A stretch of 64,000 nucleotides of DNA from JABFSS01 sp964497975 (lineage in GTDB: Bacteria; Patescibacteriota; Gracilibacteria; Peribacterales; Peribacteraceae), in NCBI GenBank assembly GCA_964497975.1, contig CAZCFO010000003.1, positions 124,001 to 188,000 of the forward strand, in the 5' to 3' direction. The position numbers and the translations under genes were made by a program. Under the pieces are notes generated by a model. That model worked only from the letters and a program-made list of their open reading frames with translations. It had not been told where the DNA came from and ran no database searches. Below, in pieces: positions 31,942 through 40,360 of this stretch (its first letter is position 1; every line of letters begins with the position of its first letter).

Positions 31942-33021
31942 ATGAAAGCAATTTTGGCTAATCGCAGTACTACAGAGCTCTCGCCGCCGGCCCTCAAGCA
32001 ATTGTCCATCGTGGTCGAAGGCGGCGAGATGTGCTCGCTTCTGGACACTCCCGCTACGATTAGGACTATCGAGGAAATGATACGCGATCTGCCGCTGGTC
32101 GTGCGCAGCCTCATTTCGATCCATGATATCGACATGCCGGAGCGCGTGCTGCTTCCTGGAGACCATATCTCCATGCAGCGTGTCGCCCGGCTCCGGGACC
32201 GCATCCTGCAAAAGCTTCGGGAGGGATCCAATGTTCTTGCCATCGTCGGCCGCGCGAAAATCGGGCGGTACAGCGAGGCGCTCGCGATGGGCATTGATCC
32301 CGAGGAGATGGGGATTGTAAAAGGACAAGAGCAGGCCCCCAAAAAATCCATTCTTCTCGCTGCAACGCAGGGGACGCTCTTTGATTCCAATGAGCCGAAC
32401 GATGCCCTGAAGCGGGCCATGAAAATGTTTATCCAGTCCAAAAAAGAGGACGGCCGAGCGGGCGCGCTCCTGGGCGAAAGAATCTACGCTCTTCCAGGAC
32501 TTTCGGTTTCCAAAGATGACCCGCGGCCGCAATCGCGGTTCCCCCACATCGGTTCGTTCGATAAAGCCGATCGCCGATGGGCTTTCCGCGAAGGTCATCC
32601 TGCGCCCCACCCGAAGGGAATCACGGGGGCATTCGGCCTGGAATCCGGAGTGAAGACCTCCGATGAGGAATTCCTGTCCGCAAGCGATTCGGGGGAGGGG
32701 GAAATCCAGACAGGAGCGGTGATCCAGACACACGTGGAAGGGGATCCGTTCATGGAAGTGGACGGCCGCACGCTTCAGCAACTCGACAGCCACGACATTC
32801 CGGTCGTTCTGGTGCGTGAATGGATGAAGGGGCTCAGCGGCCCCCCGTCCCCCTGGGAAAGCAAATTCCAGAGGCTGGTGGACGGCGGAGCAATGATGAG
32901 CGGCGGTGCGAAAGTTCTTTTGGCGCATGCCCTGAACGAAGCGAAGGCCAGGAATCTCCAGAGTCCCGATGAAGTGATCCAGTACGTCCGCAAGCGCTTC
33001 GCCGAATATCCCTTTCGTTAG
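31942..33021 (+). CDS. Very divergent asparaginase-fold protein (paralogue B)
   Basis: The 359-residue protein seems to follow the same fold: LSIVVEGGEMCSLL (GGTIA position), NVLAIVGRAKIGRYSEALAM (HGTDT position), KKSILLAATQGTLFDSNEPNDALKRAM (TGAQxP..SDAxxNL), and GAVIQTHVEGDPFMEVDGRTLQQLDSHDIPVVLVREW (C-terminal GFGxGNVP region), each read here in short pieces. The nucleophile threonine and the TD pair are missing, so an asparaginase reaction is unlikely. A TATACT box precedes it (31910-31915). The relation rests on motif order only and needs a structural comparison. Confidence 0.5.
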   Translation: MKAILANRSTTELSPPALKQLSIVVEGGEMCSLLDTPATIRTIEEMIRDLPLVVRSLISIHDIDMPERVLLPGDHISMQRVARLRDRILQKLREGSNVLAIVGRAKIGRYSEALAMGIDPEEMGIVKGQEQAPKKSILLAATQGTLFDSNEPNDALKRAMKMFIQSKKEDGRAGALLGERIYALPGLSVSKDDPRPQSRFPHIGSFDKADRRWAFREGHPAPHPKGITGAFGLESGVKTSDEEFLSASDSGEGEIQTGAVIQTHVEGDPFMEVDGRTLQQLDSHDIPVVLVREWMKGLSGPPSPWESKFQRLVDGGAMMSGGAKVLLAHALNEAKARNLQSPDEVIQYVRKRFAEYPFR

Positions 33022-33510
33022 TCACGACTCCAGCGCTCGCAGCGCGTACTCCTTCACGTTGCTGAAGATCTCCGCGCGCTCGTCCAGTTTCTCGATGTCA
33101 TCTTTCGTGAACCACTTCATCCCCGCGCTTTCGTCCGGCGCGAGTTCTTTCGCCTGATCTTCGTTCAATGGCCGCGCGAGATAGAGAAAATCCATGTGCT
33201 GATGGGCAGGTTCATTCCGTTCTTTGCTCTCGGGGATGTTCTCCATCAGCAGCGCGATCGGCTTCGTGAGCATGCGGCCCTCGTGGGGATTCTTCGCAAA
33301 CAGATCGGGCTGCGCGTCGCCGACGATCTCCACGTCGAGGTTCGTCTCCTCTTTGCACTCGCGCTTCGCGGCGTCCTCCGGCGTCTCATCCGCGTCCACG
33401 TGCCCGCCCGGCGGCATCCAGCGCTCGAGGCGTTTGTGCCACAGGAGCAGCACTCTCTTCCTGGAGTCGATCACGAAGGCGGTGGCGGTGAAGTGGCGCT
33501 GCATGAACAT
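33022..33510 (-). CDS. Nudix hydrolase
   Basis: The 162-residue protein contains a complete Nudix box, GGHVDADETPEDAAKRECKEE, fitting Gx5Ex7REUxEExGU with all metal-binding glutamates. The flanks (TAFVIDSRKRVLLLWHKRLERWMPPGG) resemble 8-oxo-dGTP or NTP pyrophosphatases. The exact substrate cannot be read from sequence. Start could be the first or third residue (MFM). It converges with the gene at 31942 without a gap. Confidence 0.92.
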   Translation of the reverse strand: MFMQRHFTATAFVIDSRKRVLLLWHKRLERWMPPGGHVDADETPEDAAKRECKEETNLDVEIVGDAQPDLFAKNPHEGRMLTKPIALLMENIPESKERNEPAHQHMDFLYLARPLNEDQAKELAPDESAGMKWFTKDDIEKLDERAEIFSNVKEYALRALES

Positions 33511-33563
33511 CAGTTACGGGTTATGTGTTGCGTGTTACGGGTTCGCGTAACCCGAAACCCGCA
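33511..33563. repeat. Iterated-unit hairpin, 7-nt GTTACGG units
   Basis: Tandem units GTTACGG GTTATGT GTTGCGT GTTACGG GTTCGCG are followed by the complementary TAACCCG AAACCCG. It begins right at the 5' end of the Nudix gene, 46 nt before the next gene. Confidence 0.7.
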
Positions 33564-33608
33564 AAAAATCTGCGACTTATTCGTCAGATTGCTATACTAG
33601 CACTATCT

Positions 33609-34160
33609 ATGGTTCTTATTAATGACAACTCCACCGTTCTCGCCCTAGGTGCGCACATCCCGCACTTCGCGCTGCCGTCCGTCGACGGTCTCCAGGTCGA
33701 CACGCGCATGATCAAGGATCCCGTGATCGCGGTGGTCTTCACGTGCAACCACTGCCCGTATGCGCAGGCCTATGAGGACCGGCTGATTGCGCTGGGCAAC
33801 CACTTCGATGAGGAGGGCGTGCAGTTCATCCTCATCAACAGCAACGATGCCGAAAAATATCCGGATGATTCCTTCGATGCCATGAAGGCCCACTACAAGG
33901 AGAAGGCGTTCCCGTTCCCGTACTGCTTCGACGAATCCCAGGAGACGGCCAAGGCCTTCGGCGCGCTCTGCACGCCGCACTGCTTCGTATTCGACCAGAA
34001 GCGGCAGCTGCAGTACAAGGGCCGCATTGACGACAACTGGAAGGACCCCAAAGCGGTGAAGGAGCACAGCCTGAAGGATGCGCTGCAGGCCGTTCTGAAA
34101 GGGGATGTGCCGCCCAGGCAGGAGGCGAACGCCATCGGATGCAGCATCAAGTGGAAATAA
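33609..34160 (+). CDS. Thioredoxin-fold peroxiredoxin-like protein
   Basis: Starting at ATG 33609 the protein is 183 residues. It shows GAHIPHFALPSVDG, an active-site FTCNHCPYAQAYEDRL (CxxC), a conserved FPYCFDESQETAKAFGALCTPHCFVFD and the C-terminal GCSIKWK that marks a common thioredoxin/AhpC-TSA-like family. It probably reduces disulfides or peroxides in the cytoplasm. An extended -10 box (TGCTATACT, 33593-33598) lies 10 nt before the ATG, giving a very short leader. A terminator follows the stop at once. Confidence 0.88.
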   Translation: MVLINDNSTVLALGAHIPHFALPSVDGLQVDTRMIKDPVIAVVFTCNHCPYAQAYEDRLIALGNHFDEEGVQFILINSNDAEKYPDDSFDAMKAHYKEKAFPFPYCFDESQETAKAFGALCTPHCFVFDQKRQLQYKGRIDDNWKDPKAVKEHSLKDALQAVLKGDVPPRQEANAIGCSIKWK

Positions 34161-34187
34161 AAAAACGCGCCGTGAGGGCGCGCTTTT
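34161..34187. terminator. Bidirectional intrinsic terminator
   Basis: CGCGCC and GGCGCG pair around a 5-nt loop, with AAAAA before and TTTT after. It serves the convergent genes 33609-34160 and 34202-34390. Confidence 0.85.
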
Positions 34188-34201
34188 CGGAAGAGACGCG
34201 A

Positions 34202-34390
34202 TTACTCCTGCGTCTCGGCCTGCTTGAGCTGTGCCAGCATCTCTTCCAGGTGCTTGTCCTTTTCGCCGGCCATCTGCTGGGCGCGCAGGTCGGCACCGGT
34301 CTTCTTCTTATCGGCATTCTTGAGTGCGCGCTCGTTCTCGACTTCGAGCTGCTCCCAGGCTGCCGTATGAACGCCATTGAGTCCGGACAT
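34202..34390 (-). CDS. Small charged coiled-coil protein
   Basis: The 62-residue peptide (MSGLNGVHTAAWEQLEVENE...) is almost entirely charged and helical, with heptad-like spacing in DKHLEEMLAQLKQAE. No family is recognised. It is isolated between uvrA and a strong terminator on the same strand. It resembles, in style only, the charged protein at 50537. Confidence 0.6.
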   Translation of the reverse strand: MSGLNGVHTAAWEQLEVENERALKNADKKKTGADLRAQQMAGEKDKHLEEMLAQLKQAETQE

Positions 34391-34492
34391 GGTGGAGAGG
34401 GGAAAAAATTATTTGCGACAGGATAAGTATTTCCCCCGTCCTGTCAAAAACCCAGAGGAGGATCGGGCGTTTTTGGCTGAGGGAAGAGGAAA

Positions 34493-37477
34493 CTACTTCC
34501 GCTTCTTCGCCAACATCTTTTTCAGGTACTCCCCCGTGTAACTCTTCTTCACCTCCGCCACTTCCTCCGGCGTGCCCTTGGCGACCACGGTGCCGCCGCC
34601 GGAGCCGCCGTCGGGTCCCATGTCGAGGATCCAGTCGACGCACTTGAGCACGTCCAGGTTGTGCTCGATCACGAGGACGGTGTTGCCCTTCTCCACCAGG
34701 CGCTGGAGCACCTCGAGCAGCTTCTGGATGTCGTCGAAGTGCAGGCCGGTGGTGGGTTCATCCAGAATGTAGAACGTCTTGCCGGTCGCGCGCTTGGTGA
34801 GTTCCGTCGCCAGCTTGATGCGCTGCGCCTCTCCGCCGGAGAGCGTCGTCGCGCTCTGGCCCAGGCGGATGTAGCCGAGCCCCACGTCCTCGAGCGTCTG
34901 GAGCTTGGACTTGATCGAGGGCACCGCGGTGAAGAATTCCAGCGCCTCGGCGATCGTCATGTCGAGCGCCTGCGCGATGTTCTTCCCCTTGTACGTGATC
35001 TCCAGCGTTTCGCGGTTGTACCGCTGGCCGTGGCACGTTTCGCAGGTGACGAACACGTCGGGGAGGAAGTGCATTTCGATGCGCTTGAGGCCGTCGCCCT
35101 CGCATTCCTCGCAGCGGCCGCCCTTCACGTTGAAGCTGAAGCGCCCCGGCTTGTAGCCGCGGAGCTTGGCCTCGGGCGTCGCGGAGAACATGTCGCGGAT
35201 GTCGGTGAACACGCCCGTGTACGTGGCCGGGTTGCTGCGCGGGGTGCGGCCGATGGGGGACTGGTCGATGACGATCGCCTTGTCCAGGTGCTGCAGGCCG
35301 CCGATGGACTTCACGTTCTGCGGCTTGCTGTGCGCCTTGTTGAGGACGCGCTGGAGCTCCGGTCCCAGGATGCCGTGGATGAGGCTGGACTTGCCGGAGC
35401 CGGAGACCCCCGAGACGCCGATGAAGGTCCCGAGCGGAAAGTCCACGTCCACGTTCTGCAGGTTGTGGTGATGCGCCCCCCGGATTTCGATGTAGTGGCC
35501 GTTGCCCTTCCTCCGTTTCGACGGCGTCGCGATGAACTTCTTGCCGCTCAGGTACTGGCCGGTCACGGAATCCGCCTGCTTGATGAGCTGCTGCACGGTG
35601 CCCTGCGCGATCACCTGGCCGCCGTACTTGCCGGCGCCCGGCCCGATCTCGAGCAGGTAGTCCGCGGCCTCGATCGTCTCCTCGTCGTGCTCGACGACGA
35701 TCACGGTGTTCCCCAGGTCGCGCAGCTGCGTGAGGGTCGTGATCAGCTTCGCGTTGTCGCGCTGATGCAGGCCGATGGACGGCTCGTCCAGGACGTACAG
35801 CACCCCCTGCAGCGCGGAGCCGATCTGCGTGGCGAGCCGGATGCGCTGGGCCTCGCCTCCCGAGAGGGTCGCCGCGGAGCGCGAGAGCGTGAGGTACTTG
35901 AGACCGACGTTCTCCAGGAAGCTTAAGCGGGCGATGATCTCGGTGAGGACTTTCTTCACGATCGTGAATTCGTACGCTGAAAGGGCAGAGGAAACCGATG
36001 TAACCGAGGGAACCGAAGAAACCGACGGCCGTTTTGTTTCCTTGGTTGCCTCGGTTGTCTCGGTTTTGTCGGTTGCCTTTCGTCCGGGCATCAATCCCTC
36101 AAAAAACAGTCGTGCTTCATCAACAGACATATCCGTCCCCTCCACGATGTTCTTGCCGCCCACGGTCACCGCGAGGATTTCCTTCTTCAGCCGGCGTCCC
36201 TCGCACTGGTCGCAGGGGAGCTCCAGCATGTATTCCTCGATCTGCTGCCGGATGTAGCTGCTGTCGGTTTCCTGGTGGCGGCGCTGGAGGTTGGGGATCA
36301 CGCCTTCGTAGGTGGTCTGGTACGTGCCGCCGAACTTCACCGTGTTGATGCTGACCTGCAGCGACTTCCCGTAGCCGCGCATGATGATGTTGCGGTGATC
36401 CTCGGAGAGCTTTTCCCACGGCGTCGTCATGCTGAAGCCGACCTCGTCGGCGAGCGACTCGAGCATCTGGGTCATGAAGCCGGTGCGGCTCGCGGACGTC
36501 GCCCACGGATGGATGGCGCCTTCGCCCAGCGACAGCCGGGGATTGGGGATCACCGCGTTCTCGTCCACCTGCAGGATCGATCCGATGCCGTGGCAGTTCT
36601 CGCAGGCGCCGTGCGGCGAGTTGAACGAGAAGCTGCGCGGCTCGATGTCCGGGATCGGCAGGTCGGGGTGGTCGGGACAGACGAACGATTCCGAGAAGCG
36701 TGTCGCCTCGTTCGTGTCGGCGTCGAGCACGATCAGGGATCCTTCGCCCTTTCGGAGAGCAAGCTCCACCGAGTCCGCGAGGCGCGTTCGGTTGGGGTTC
36801 GCCTTCCCCTCGGTCACCGCCAGGTCGCGGATGATCAGGCGGTCCACCACGATCTCGATGGTGTGCGGTTTTTTGGGATCAAGTTTCGCCTCTTCATCCG
36901 TCGTCACCACGGCGCCGTCGATGCGCATGCGCACGAATCCCTCGCGGCGGATGGCGTCGATCACCTTCACGTGCTCGCCCTTGCGGCCCTGCACGACCGG
37001 CGCGAGGAGGAAAATCTTTTTGCCTTCCGGCATCCGCGCGATGGTCTCCACGATCTGGCTTACCGACTGCTTGCCGAGCATGCGTCCGCACACCGTGCAG
37101 TGCACCTTGCCGATCTTCGCCCACAGGAGGCGCATGTAGTCGTAAATCTCCGTCACGGTTCCCACGGTGGAGCGGGGATTGCGCGGGGCGGTTTTCTGGT
37201 CGATGGAAATCGCTGGGCTCAGTCCTTCGATCGATTCCACTTCCGGCTTCTCCATCTGCGCGATGAACTGGCGCGCGTACGCGCTCAGGCTTTCCACGTA
37301 CCGGCGCTGGCCTTCGGCGAAAATGGTGTCGAACGCCAGGGACGACTTTCCGGATCCCGAGAGGCCCGTGATCACCGTGAGCTTGTTGCGCGGAATCTGC
37401 ACGTCGATGTTCTTCAGGTTGTGCATCTTCGCGCCCCGGACGGTGATGTAATCGTTCTTTCGTGGATCGAAAGCCAT
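34493..37477 (-). CDS. uvrA: Excinuclease ABC subunit A
   Basis: The 994-residue protein has two ABC ATPase modules (GLSGSGKSSLAFDT and GVSGSGKSSLIHG as Walker A; LSGGEAQRIRLA and LSGGEAQRIKLA signatures; LYVLDEPSIGLH and FYILDEPTTGLH Walker B). Zinc-binding segments include CENCHGIG..CDQCEGRR and CEECEGDG..CETCHGQR. It recognises DNA damage with UvrB in nucleotide excision repair. A unique low-complexity insert at residues about 467-499 (TETTEATKE...PSVTSVSS) comes from an iterated-unit hairpin that keeps the frame. The gene diverges from ribE, and its leader contains a terminator-like hairpin. Confidence 0.97.
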   Translation of the reverse strand: MAFDPRKNDYITVRGAKMHNLKNIDVQIPRNKLTVITGLSGSGKSSLAFDTIFAEGQRRYVESLSAYARQFIAQMEKPEVESIEGLSPAISIDQKTAPRNPRSTVGTVTEIYDYMRLLWAKIGKVHCTVCGRMLGKQSVSQIVETIARMPEGKKIFLLAPVVQGRKGEHVKVIDAIRREGFVRMRIDGAVVTTDEEAKLDPKKPHTIEIVVDRLIIRDLAVTEGKANPNRTRLADSVELALRKGEGSLIVLDADTNEATRFSESFVCPDHPDLPIPDIEPRSFSFNSPHGACENCHGIGSILQVDENAVIPNPRLSLGEGAIHPWATSASRTGFMTQMLESLADEVGFSMTTPWEKLSEDHRNIIMRGYGKSLQVSINTVKFGGTYQTTYEGVIPNLQRRHQETDSSYIRQQIEEYMLELPCDQCEGRRLKKEILAVTVGGKNIVEGTDMSVDEARLFFEGLMPGRKATDKTETTEATKETKRPSVSSVPSVTSVSSALSAYEFTIVKKVLTEIIARLSFLENVGLKYLTLSRSAATLSGGEAQRIRLATQIGSALQGVLYVLDEPSIGLHQRDNAKLITTLTQLRDLGNTVIVVEHDEETIEAADYLLEIGPGAGKYGGQVIAQGTVQQLIKQADSVTGQYLSGKKFIATPSKRRKGNGHYIEIRGAHHHNLQNVDVDFPLGTFIGVSGVSGSGKSSLIHGILGPELQRVLNKAHSKPQNVKSIGGLQHLDKAIVIDQSPIGRTPRSNPATYTGVFTDIRDMFSATPEAKLRGYKPGRFSFNVKGGRCEECEGDGLKRIEMHFLPDVFVTCETCHGQRYNRETLEITYKGKNIAQALDMTIAEALEFFTAVPSIKSKLQTLEDVGLGYIRLGQSATTLSGGEAQRIKLATELTKRATGKTFYILDEPTTGLHFDDIQKLLEVLQRLVEKGNTVLVIEHNLDVLKCVDWILDMGPDGGSGGGTVVAKGTPEEVAEVKKSYTGEYLKKMLAKKRK
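35983..36080. repeat. Iterated-unit hairpin, 9-nt units, in frame inside uvrA
   Basis: On the plus strand four units of the form NNNAACCGA (ending at 36026) are followed by four of the complementary form TCGGTTNNN (36043-36077), making a long imperfect hairpin. Because 9 nt equals three codons, it reads in the UvrA frame as tripeptide repeats (TET, TEA, TKE, then SSV, PSV, TSV). Confidence 0.85.
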
Positions 37478-37507
37478 AAGCGGGGGCGGAAAAAACAGGA
37501 CACGTAC

Positions 37508-37576
37508 GAAAAAAGCGGCCCGCGTCGTGCGGCCGCGAAGGCCTGTCAGCTTACAGGAAAAAAAGAGGAAAGTCTA
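37508..37576 (-). promoter_or_regulatory. uvrA promoter followed by an attenuator-like hairpin
   Basis: On the minus strand TAGACT (37571-37576) and TAAGCT (37548-37553) are 17 nt apart. Soon after the expected start site, GCGGCC and GGCCGC pair around a 10-nt loop and are followed by six T residues (37509-37536), an intrinsic terminator lying about 30 nt before the uvrA ATG. No upstream minus-strand gene would need it, so attenuation of uvrA is possible. Confidence 0.5.
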
Positions 37577-37600
37577 GGGTTTGGGTGGCGAAAGGAATGA

Positions 37601-37672
37601 GACGGGACAGAGGGCACAGAGGCGGCAGAAGATCCTCTGTTCCGTCTGTGCCTTCTGCCCCCTCTGTATCTT
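37601..37672. repeat. Iterated-unit hairpin, 9-nt ACAGA units
   Basis: GGGACAGA GGGCACAGA GGCGGCAGA, then GATCC, then TCTGTTCCG TCTGTGCCT TCTGCCCCC TCTGTATCT: tandem 9-nt units followed by their complements. The centre AGAAGATCCTC matches that of the copy at 40359-40426. Confidence 0.85.
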
Positions 37673-37723
37673 TTTCCCCAGAGAATGATGTCCTTCCGAA
37701 AGCCCTCGTTCTAGAATGCCTCC

Positions 37724-38299
37724 GTGTTCACCGGAATCGTCGAAGCCACCGGCCAGGTTCTCAAAAACGCGTCATCGGGCCTCGTGCTCGAGCGGCCCGT
37801 TTCCTTCAGCGATCTCAAGATCGGTTCGAGCGTGTGCGTGGCAGGCGTGTGTCTCTCCATCGTGAAGCTCACGAACGTCACGATGACGTTTGATGTGGTC
37901 GAAGAAACGCTCGCCAAGACGACGCTCGGCGATCTCAAGCCCGCGATAAAGGTCAACCTCGAACGTGCGATGATATCCGGCGACCGGCTGGATGGGCACA
38001 TTGTGCAGGGGCATGTGGAAGGAGTGGCAACCGTGCGGGAGTTGAAAGTGGAAAGTGGAAAAGGGAAAATGAGCAGTCAGCTCATTATTCAGCTCCCTCC
38101 TTCCACAGCCCCGTCCGTGGTCGCTCAGGGTTCCATCGCGATCGACGGAGTATCGCTCACCGTCGCAAAAATTGACGGTGATGTCGTCACCGTTGCCCTG
38201 ATTCCGCACACACTCAAGCACACCACTCTCGGCACGCTCAAAGAAGGGGACCGCGTGAACATCGAGACGGACGTGATGGTGCGCGGGGCGCGGAAGTAG
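37724..38299 (+). CDS. ribE: Riboflavin synthase alpha chain
   Basis: The start is GTG at 37724, giving MFTGIVEATG, the invariant N-terminus of the family. Two lumazine-binding repeats follow: first GSSVCVAGVCLSIV...GDRLDGHIVQGHVEG, then GSIAIDGVSLTVA...IETDVM. The enzyme dismutates two 6,7-dimethyl-8-ribityllumazine molecules to riboflavin. At 191 residues it is slightly shorter than usual at the C-terminus and contains a repeat-derived stretch (ELKVESGKGKMSSQLII). ribH follows 13 nt later, so the two are co-transcribed. Confidence 0.93.
   Translation: MFTGIVEATGQVLKNASSGLVLERPVSFSDLKIGSSVCVAGVCLSIVKLTNVTMTFDVVEETLAKTTLGDLKPAIKVNLERAMISGDRLDGHIVQGHVEGVATVRELKVESGKGKMSSQLIIQLPPSTAPSVVAQGSIAIDGVSLTVAKIDGDVVTVALIPHTLKHTTLGTLKEGDRVNIETDVMVRGARK
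38036..38110. repeat. Iterated-unit hairpin, 7-nt units, in frame inside ribE
   Basis: TTGAAAG TGGAAAG TGGAAAA GGGAAAA TGAGC is followed by a complementary arm GCTCATTATTCAGCTCCCT..CC. The arms pair imperfectly around a 5-nt loop and encode the variable strand of the second half of riboflavin synthase. Confidence 0.6.
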
Positions 38300-38312
38300 G
38301 TATTCTATCCCC

Positions 38313-38786
38313 ATGCGCACCTTGCCCACGGATTTCCCTCCCGGCTCGGCCGATCCCTCGTGGAAGATCGGCATCGTGCACTCCTCCTTTTATGCGGAAG
38401 ACGTGGAGCGGCTGGTCGACGGCGCCAGGGAGACGCTTGTGGCCGCGGGAATCCCCCCGGAGAACATCTCCGTCCATCCGGTGCCGGGGTCGTTTGAGAT
38501 TCCTCTGCTCGGCGCCGTGCTCGCGGAAAAGAAGGCGGTACACGGGCTCATCGGCCTCGGCATCATCGTGGAGGGCGAAACGCACCACGCCGGACTCGTC
38601 GCGAACGAAGCCGCGCGCGGCATGATGGACGTGCAGGTGAGGCATCGCGTGCCGTTCGTGTTCGAAGTGCTCTACGTCGACAAGCTGCCGCAGGCGCGGG
38701 CGCGGTCGAAGGGCGCGGGCAATAAAGGAGGGGAGGCCGCGAGGGTCGTGCTGTATACGCTGCAGGAGATGTCGAAAATTTCCTGA
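38313..38786 (+). CDS. ribH: 6,7-dimethyl-8-ribityllumazine synthase
   Basis: The 157-residue protein has IGIVHSSFYAEDVERLVDGA, VPGSFEIPLLGAVLAE, GLGIIVEGETHHAGLVANEAARG with the catalytic His in the THH position, and VPFVFEVLYVD. It condenses the pyrimidine intermediate with 3,4-dihydroxy-2-butanone 4-phosphate to make the lumazine used by RibE. It ends with a basic Gly/Lys-rich segment (ARARSKGAGNKGGEAA). A hexamer repeat begins 3 nt after its stop. Confidence 0.93.
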   Translation: MRTLPTDFPPGSADPSWKIGIVHSSFYAEDVERLVDGARETLVAAGIPPENISVHPVPGSFEIPLLGAVLAEKKAVHGLIGLGIIVEGETHHAGLVANEAARGMMDVQVRHRVPFVFEVLYVDKLPQARARSKGAGNKGGEAARVVLYTLQEMSKIS

Positions 38787-38789
38787 GAG

Positions 38790-38822
38790 GGGCTCGGGTT
38801 CGGGTTCGGGATCGGGATCGGC
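38790..38822. repeat. Tandem hexamer array GGGTTC/GGGATC
   Basis: GGGCTC GGGTTC GGGTTC GGGATC GGGATC GG follows the ribH stop codon. It resembles one arm of the iterated-unit hairpins, but no clear second arm is seen. Confidence 0.6.
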
Positions 38823-38913
38823 GATGGATCAACTTTCGGCCGCTTGTGATCATCACCAGTGCCGGTTCTCAGTATTCGGATTGCAGAGAATGCCAAACTG
38901 CGTTCTTGATTCA

Positions 38914-38942
38914 TTGAACACTTGAATTGTTCAAGTTACGAT
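38914..38942 (+). promoter_or_regulatory. Promoter with palindromic operator-like spacer before the SLH gene
   Basis: TTGAAC (38914-38919) and TACGAT (38937-38942) are 17 nt apart; the spacer contains CTTGAATTGTTCAAG (38921-38935), a perfect inverted repeat. The ATG of 38951 follows 8 nt after the -10 box, so the leader is nearly absent and repression would be by the palindrome. Confidence 0.6.
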
Positions 38943-38950
38943 CAGCTCCT

Positions 38951-40360
38951 ATGCACGTCCGACACGCCCCTCTTCTTGCTGCCGCGATGCTCCTTCCGCT
39001 CTTCGCGTCGGCGGCCCGCTTTCCCGATGTTCCCGCGACGTATCCGTACGGTACCGCGATCCAGAAGCTGACGGACGCGGGGGTGATCGGCGGCAATCCC
39101 GACGGCACGTTTCGCCCGGGAGACCCGGTGAACCGCGCGGCGATGCTGAAAATGCTTTATATCGCGTCGAAGAAAACCCCCGAAAAAGTCGGAGGGTGTT
39201 TTTCCGATGTGCTCGAGGGGAGCTGGTATGAGTCCTATGTCTGCGATGCCTCCACGCACGGATACGTGCAGGGATATGACGGCGGCGTCTTCAAGCCCGG
39301 CCAGCCCGTCACCCGCGCAGAGGCGCTCAAGCTCGCGCTCGTGATCTTCGGCATTCCCGAGGCCGACATCAACCTGGCCGTGGACATGTATGCCGACGTC
39401 AAAGCCGGCGACTGGTTCGCGCGCCACGTGCACACCGCGCTCGCGCGGAAAGTCCTGCCCCTGCTCAAGGACGGCTCGCCCGCGGCCGCGACGGCCGGGA
39501 CCCTGCTGCTTCCCAACCAGATCATCGACCGCGGCGAGGCCGCCGCCATCGTCTGGAGCGCCTCGCGCGCGCAGCTGCTGGCGCCCGCGTCGTCCGTCTC
39601 CAGCTCGTCGGTGAATCCGGCAGCGCAGAGCGACACCGAGAAGCGCGCCGCCGCCGCCCTGCGCGTGATCGCGCAAGAGGAAGCCGCGCTCGCGCGCGTG
39701 AAGGCCAACACCAAGTCCGTCTCGGTTCCCTTCGCGGACCAGGGGACCTTCGACGGCCGGCAGACCTTCTCGTACGAGTTCACCGTGACCGCGTCGCAGC
39801 AGGTGGTCGACATCATCGCCTCGATCAACGACTGGAACAGCGGTTCGCTCACGTGCCGGCTGTACCACCTGGGACGCAGCGGCTTCTCGCAGGAGTACTA
39901 CCTCGGCTTCAAGGACGGCAAGAACTGCATGATCCGCGTGGCGCTCTCGCCGGGAAGCTGGCGCCTGGAGCTCCAGCCCGAACAGCTTGCGCCCAAGTTC
40001 TCCGTGGCGATCAAAGAGGCCACCGGCGACGGCAACGACGGCTTCGTGCAGGCGGGAGTGCTGCCGATCGGGAACGTCCGCACGGGTGATCTGACGACCG
40101 GAGACCTGGAAGACTGGTACACCTTCAGCGTGCTCAAAGATCCCCGCGCCGTGGAGCAGGGCAAAGACCTGGCGGTGATGCTCTCCAGCACCGACCAGCT
40201 GGGCTGCGTCATCTACTCCCTCGACGACGTCGATCAGTACGGCTTCGTGGGACCGGAATGCGGCAAGCGTTACCACTACGGTCCGGGCACCTACATGATC
40301 AGCGTCCGGCACGGGCTTCCGCTCGGAGTGAGGCAGAGTTATTCCATTCAGGTCAAGTAA
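38951..40360 (+). CDS. Secreted SLH-domain protein with C-terminal beta-rich domains
   Basis: From ATG 38951 (MHVRHAPLL) the protein is 469 residues with a signal peptide ending FASA. Three SLH repeats follow (GGNPDGTFRPGDPVNRAAML, GYDGGVFKPGQPVTRAEALKLAL, and a degenerate third to about 205). Then comes a serine-rich linker, a short helical stretch (AAAALRVIAQEEAALARV) and about 220 residues that look like a PPC-type beta-sandwich pair (FSYEFTVTASQQVVDIIASI; DWYTFSVLKDPRAVEQGKDLAVML). It should sit on the cell wall; a binding role is likely. It splits the riboflavin genes. Confidence 0.82.
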   Translation: MHVRHAPLLAAAMLLPLFASAARFPDVPATYPYGTAIQKLTDAGVIGGNPDGTFRPGDPVNRAAMLKMLYIASKKTPEKVGGCFSDVLEGSWYESYVCDASTHGYVQGYDGGVFKPGQPVTRAEALKLALVIFGIPEADINLAVDMYADVKAGDWFARHVHTALARKVLPLLKDGSPAAATAGTLLLPNQIIDRGEAAAIVWSASRAQLLAPASSVSSSSVNPAAQSDTEKRAAAALRVIAQEEAALARVKANTKSVSVPFADQGTFDGRQTFSYEFTVTASQQVVDIIASINDWNSGSLTCRLYHLGRSGFSQEYYLGFKDGKNCMIRVALSPGSWRLELQPEQLAPKFSVAIKEATGDGNDGFVQAGVLPIGNVRTGDLTTGDLEDWYTFSVLKDPRAVEQGKDLAVMLSSTDQLGCVIYSLDDVDQYGFVGPECGKRYHYGPGTYMISVRHGLPLGVRQSYSIQVK

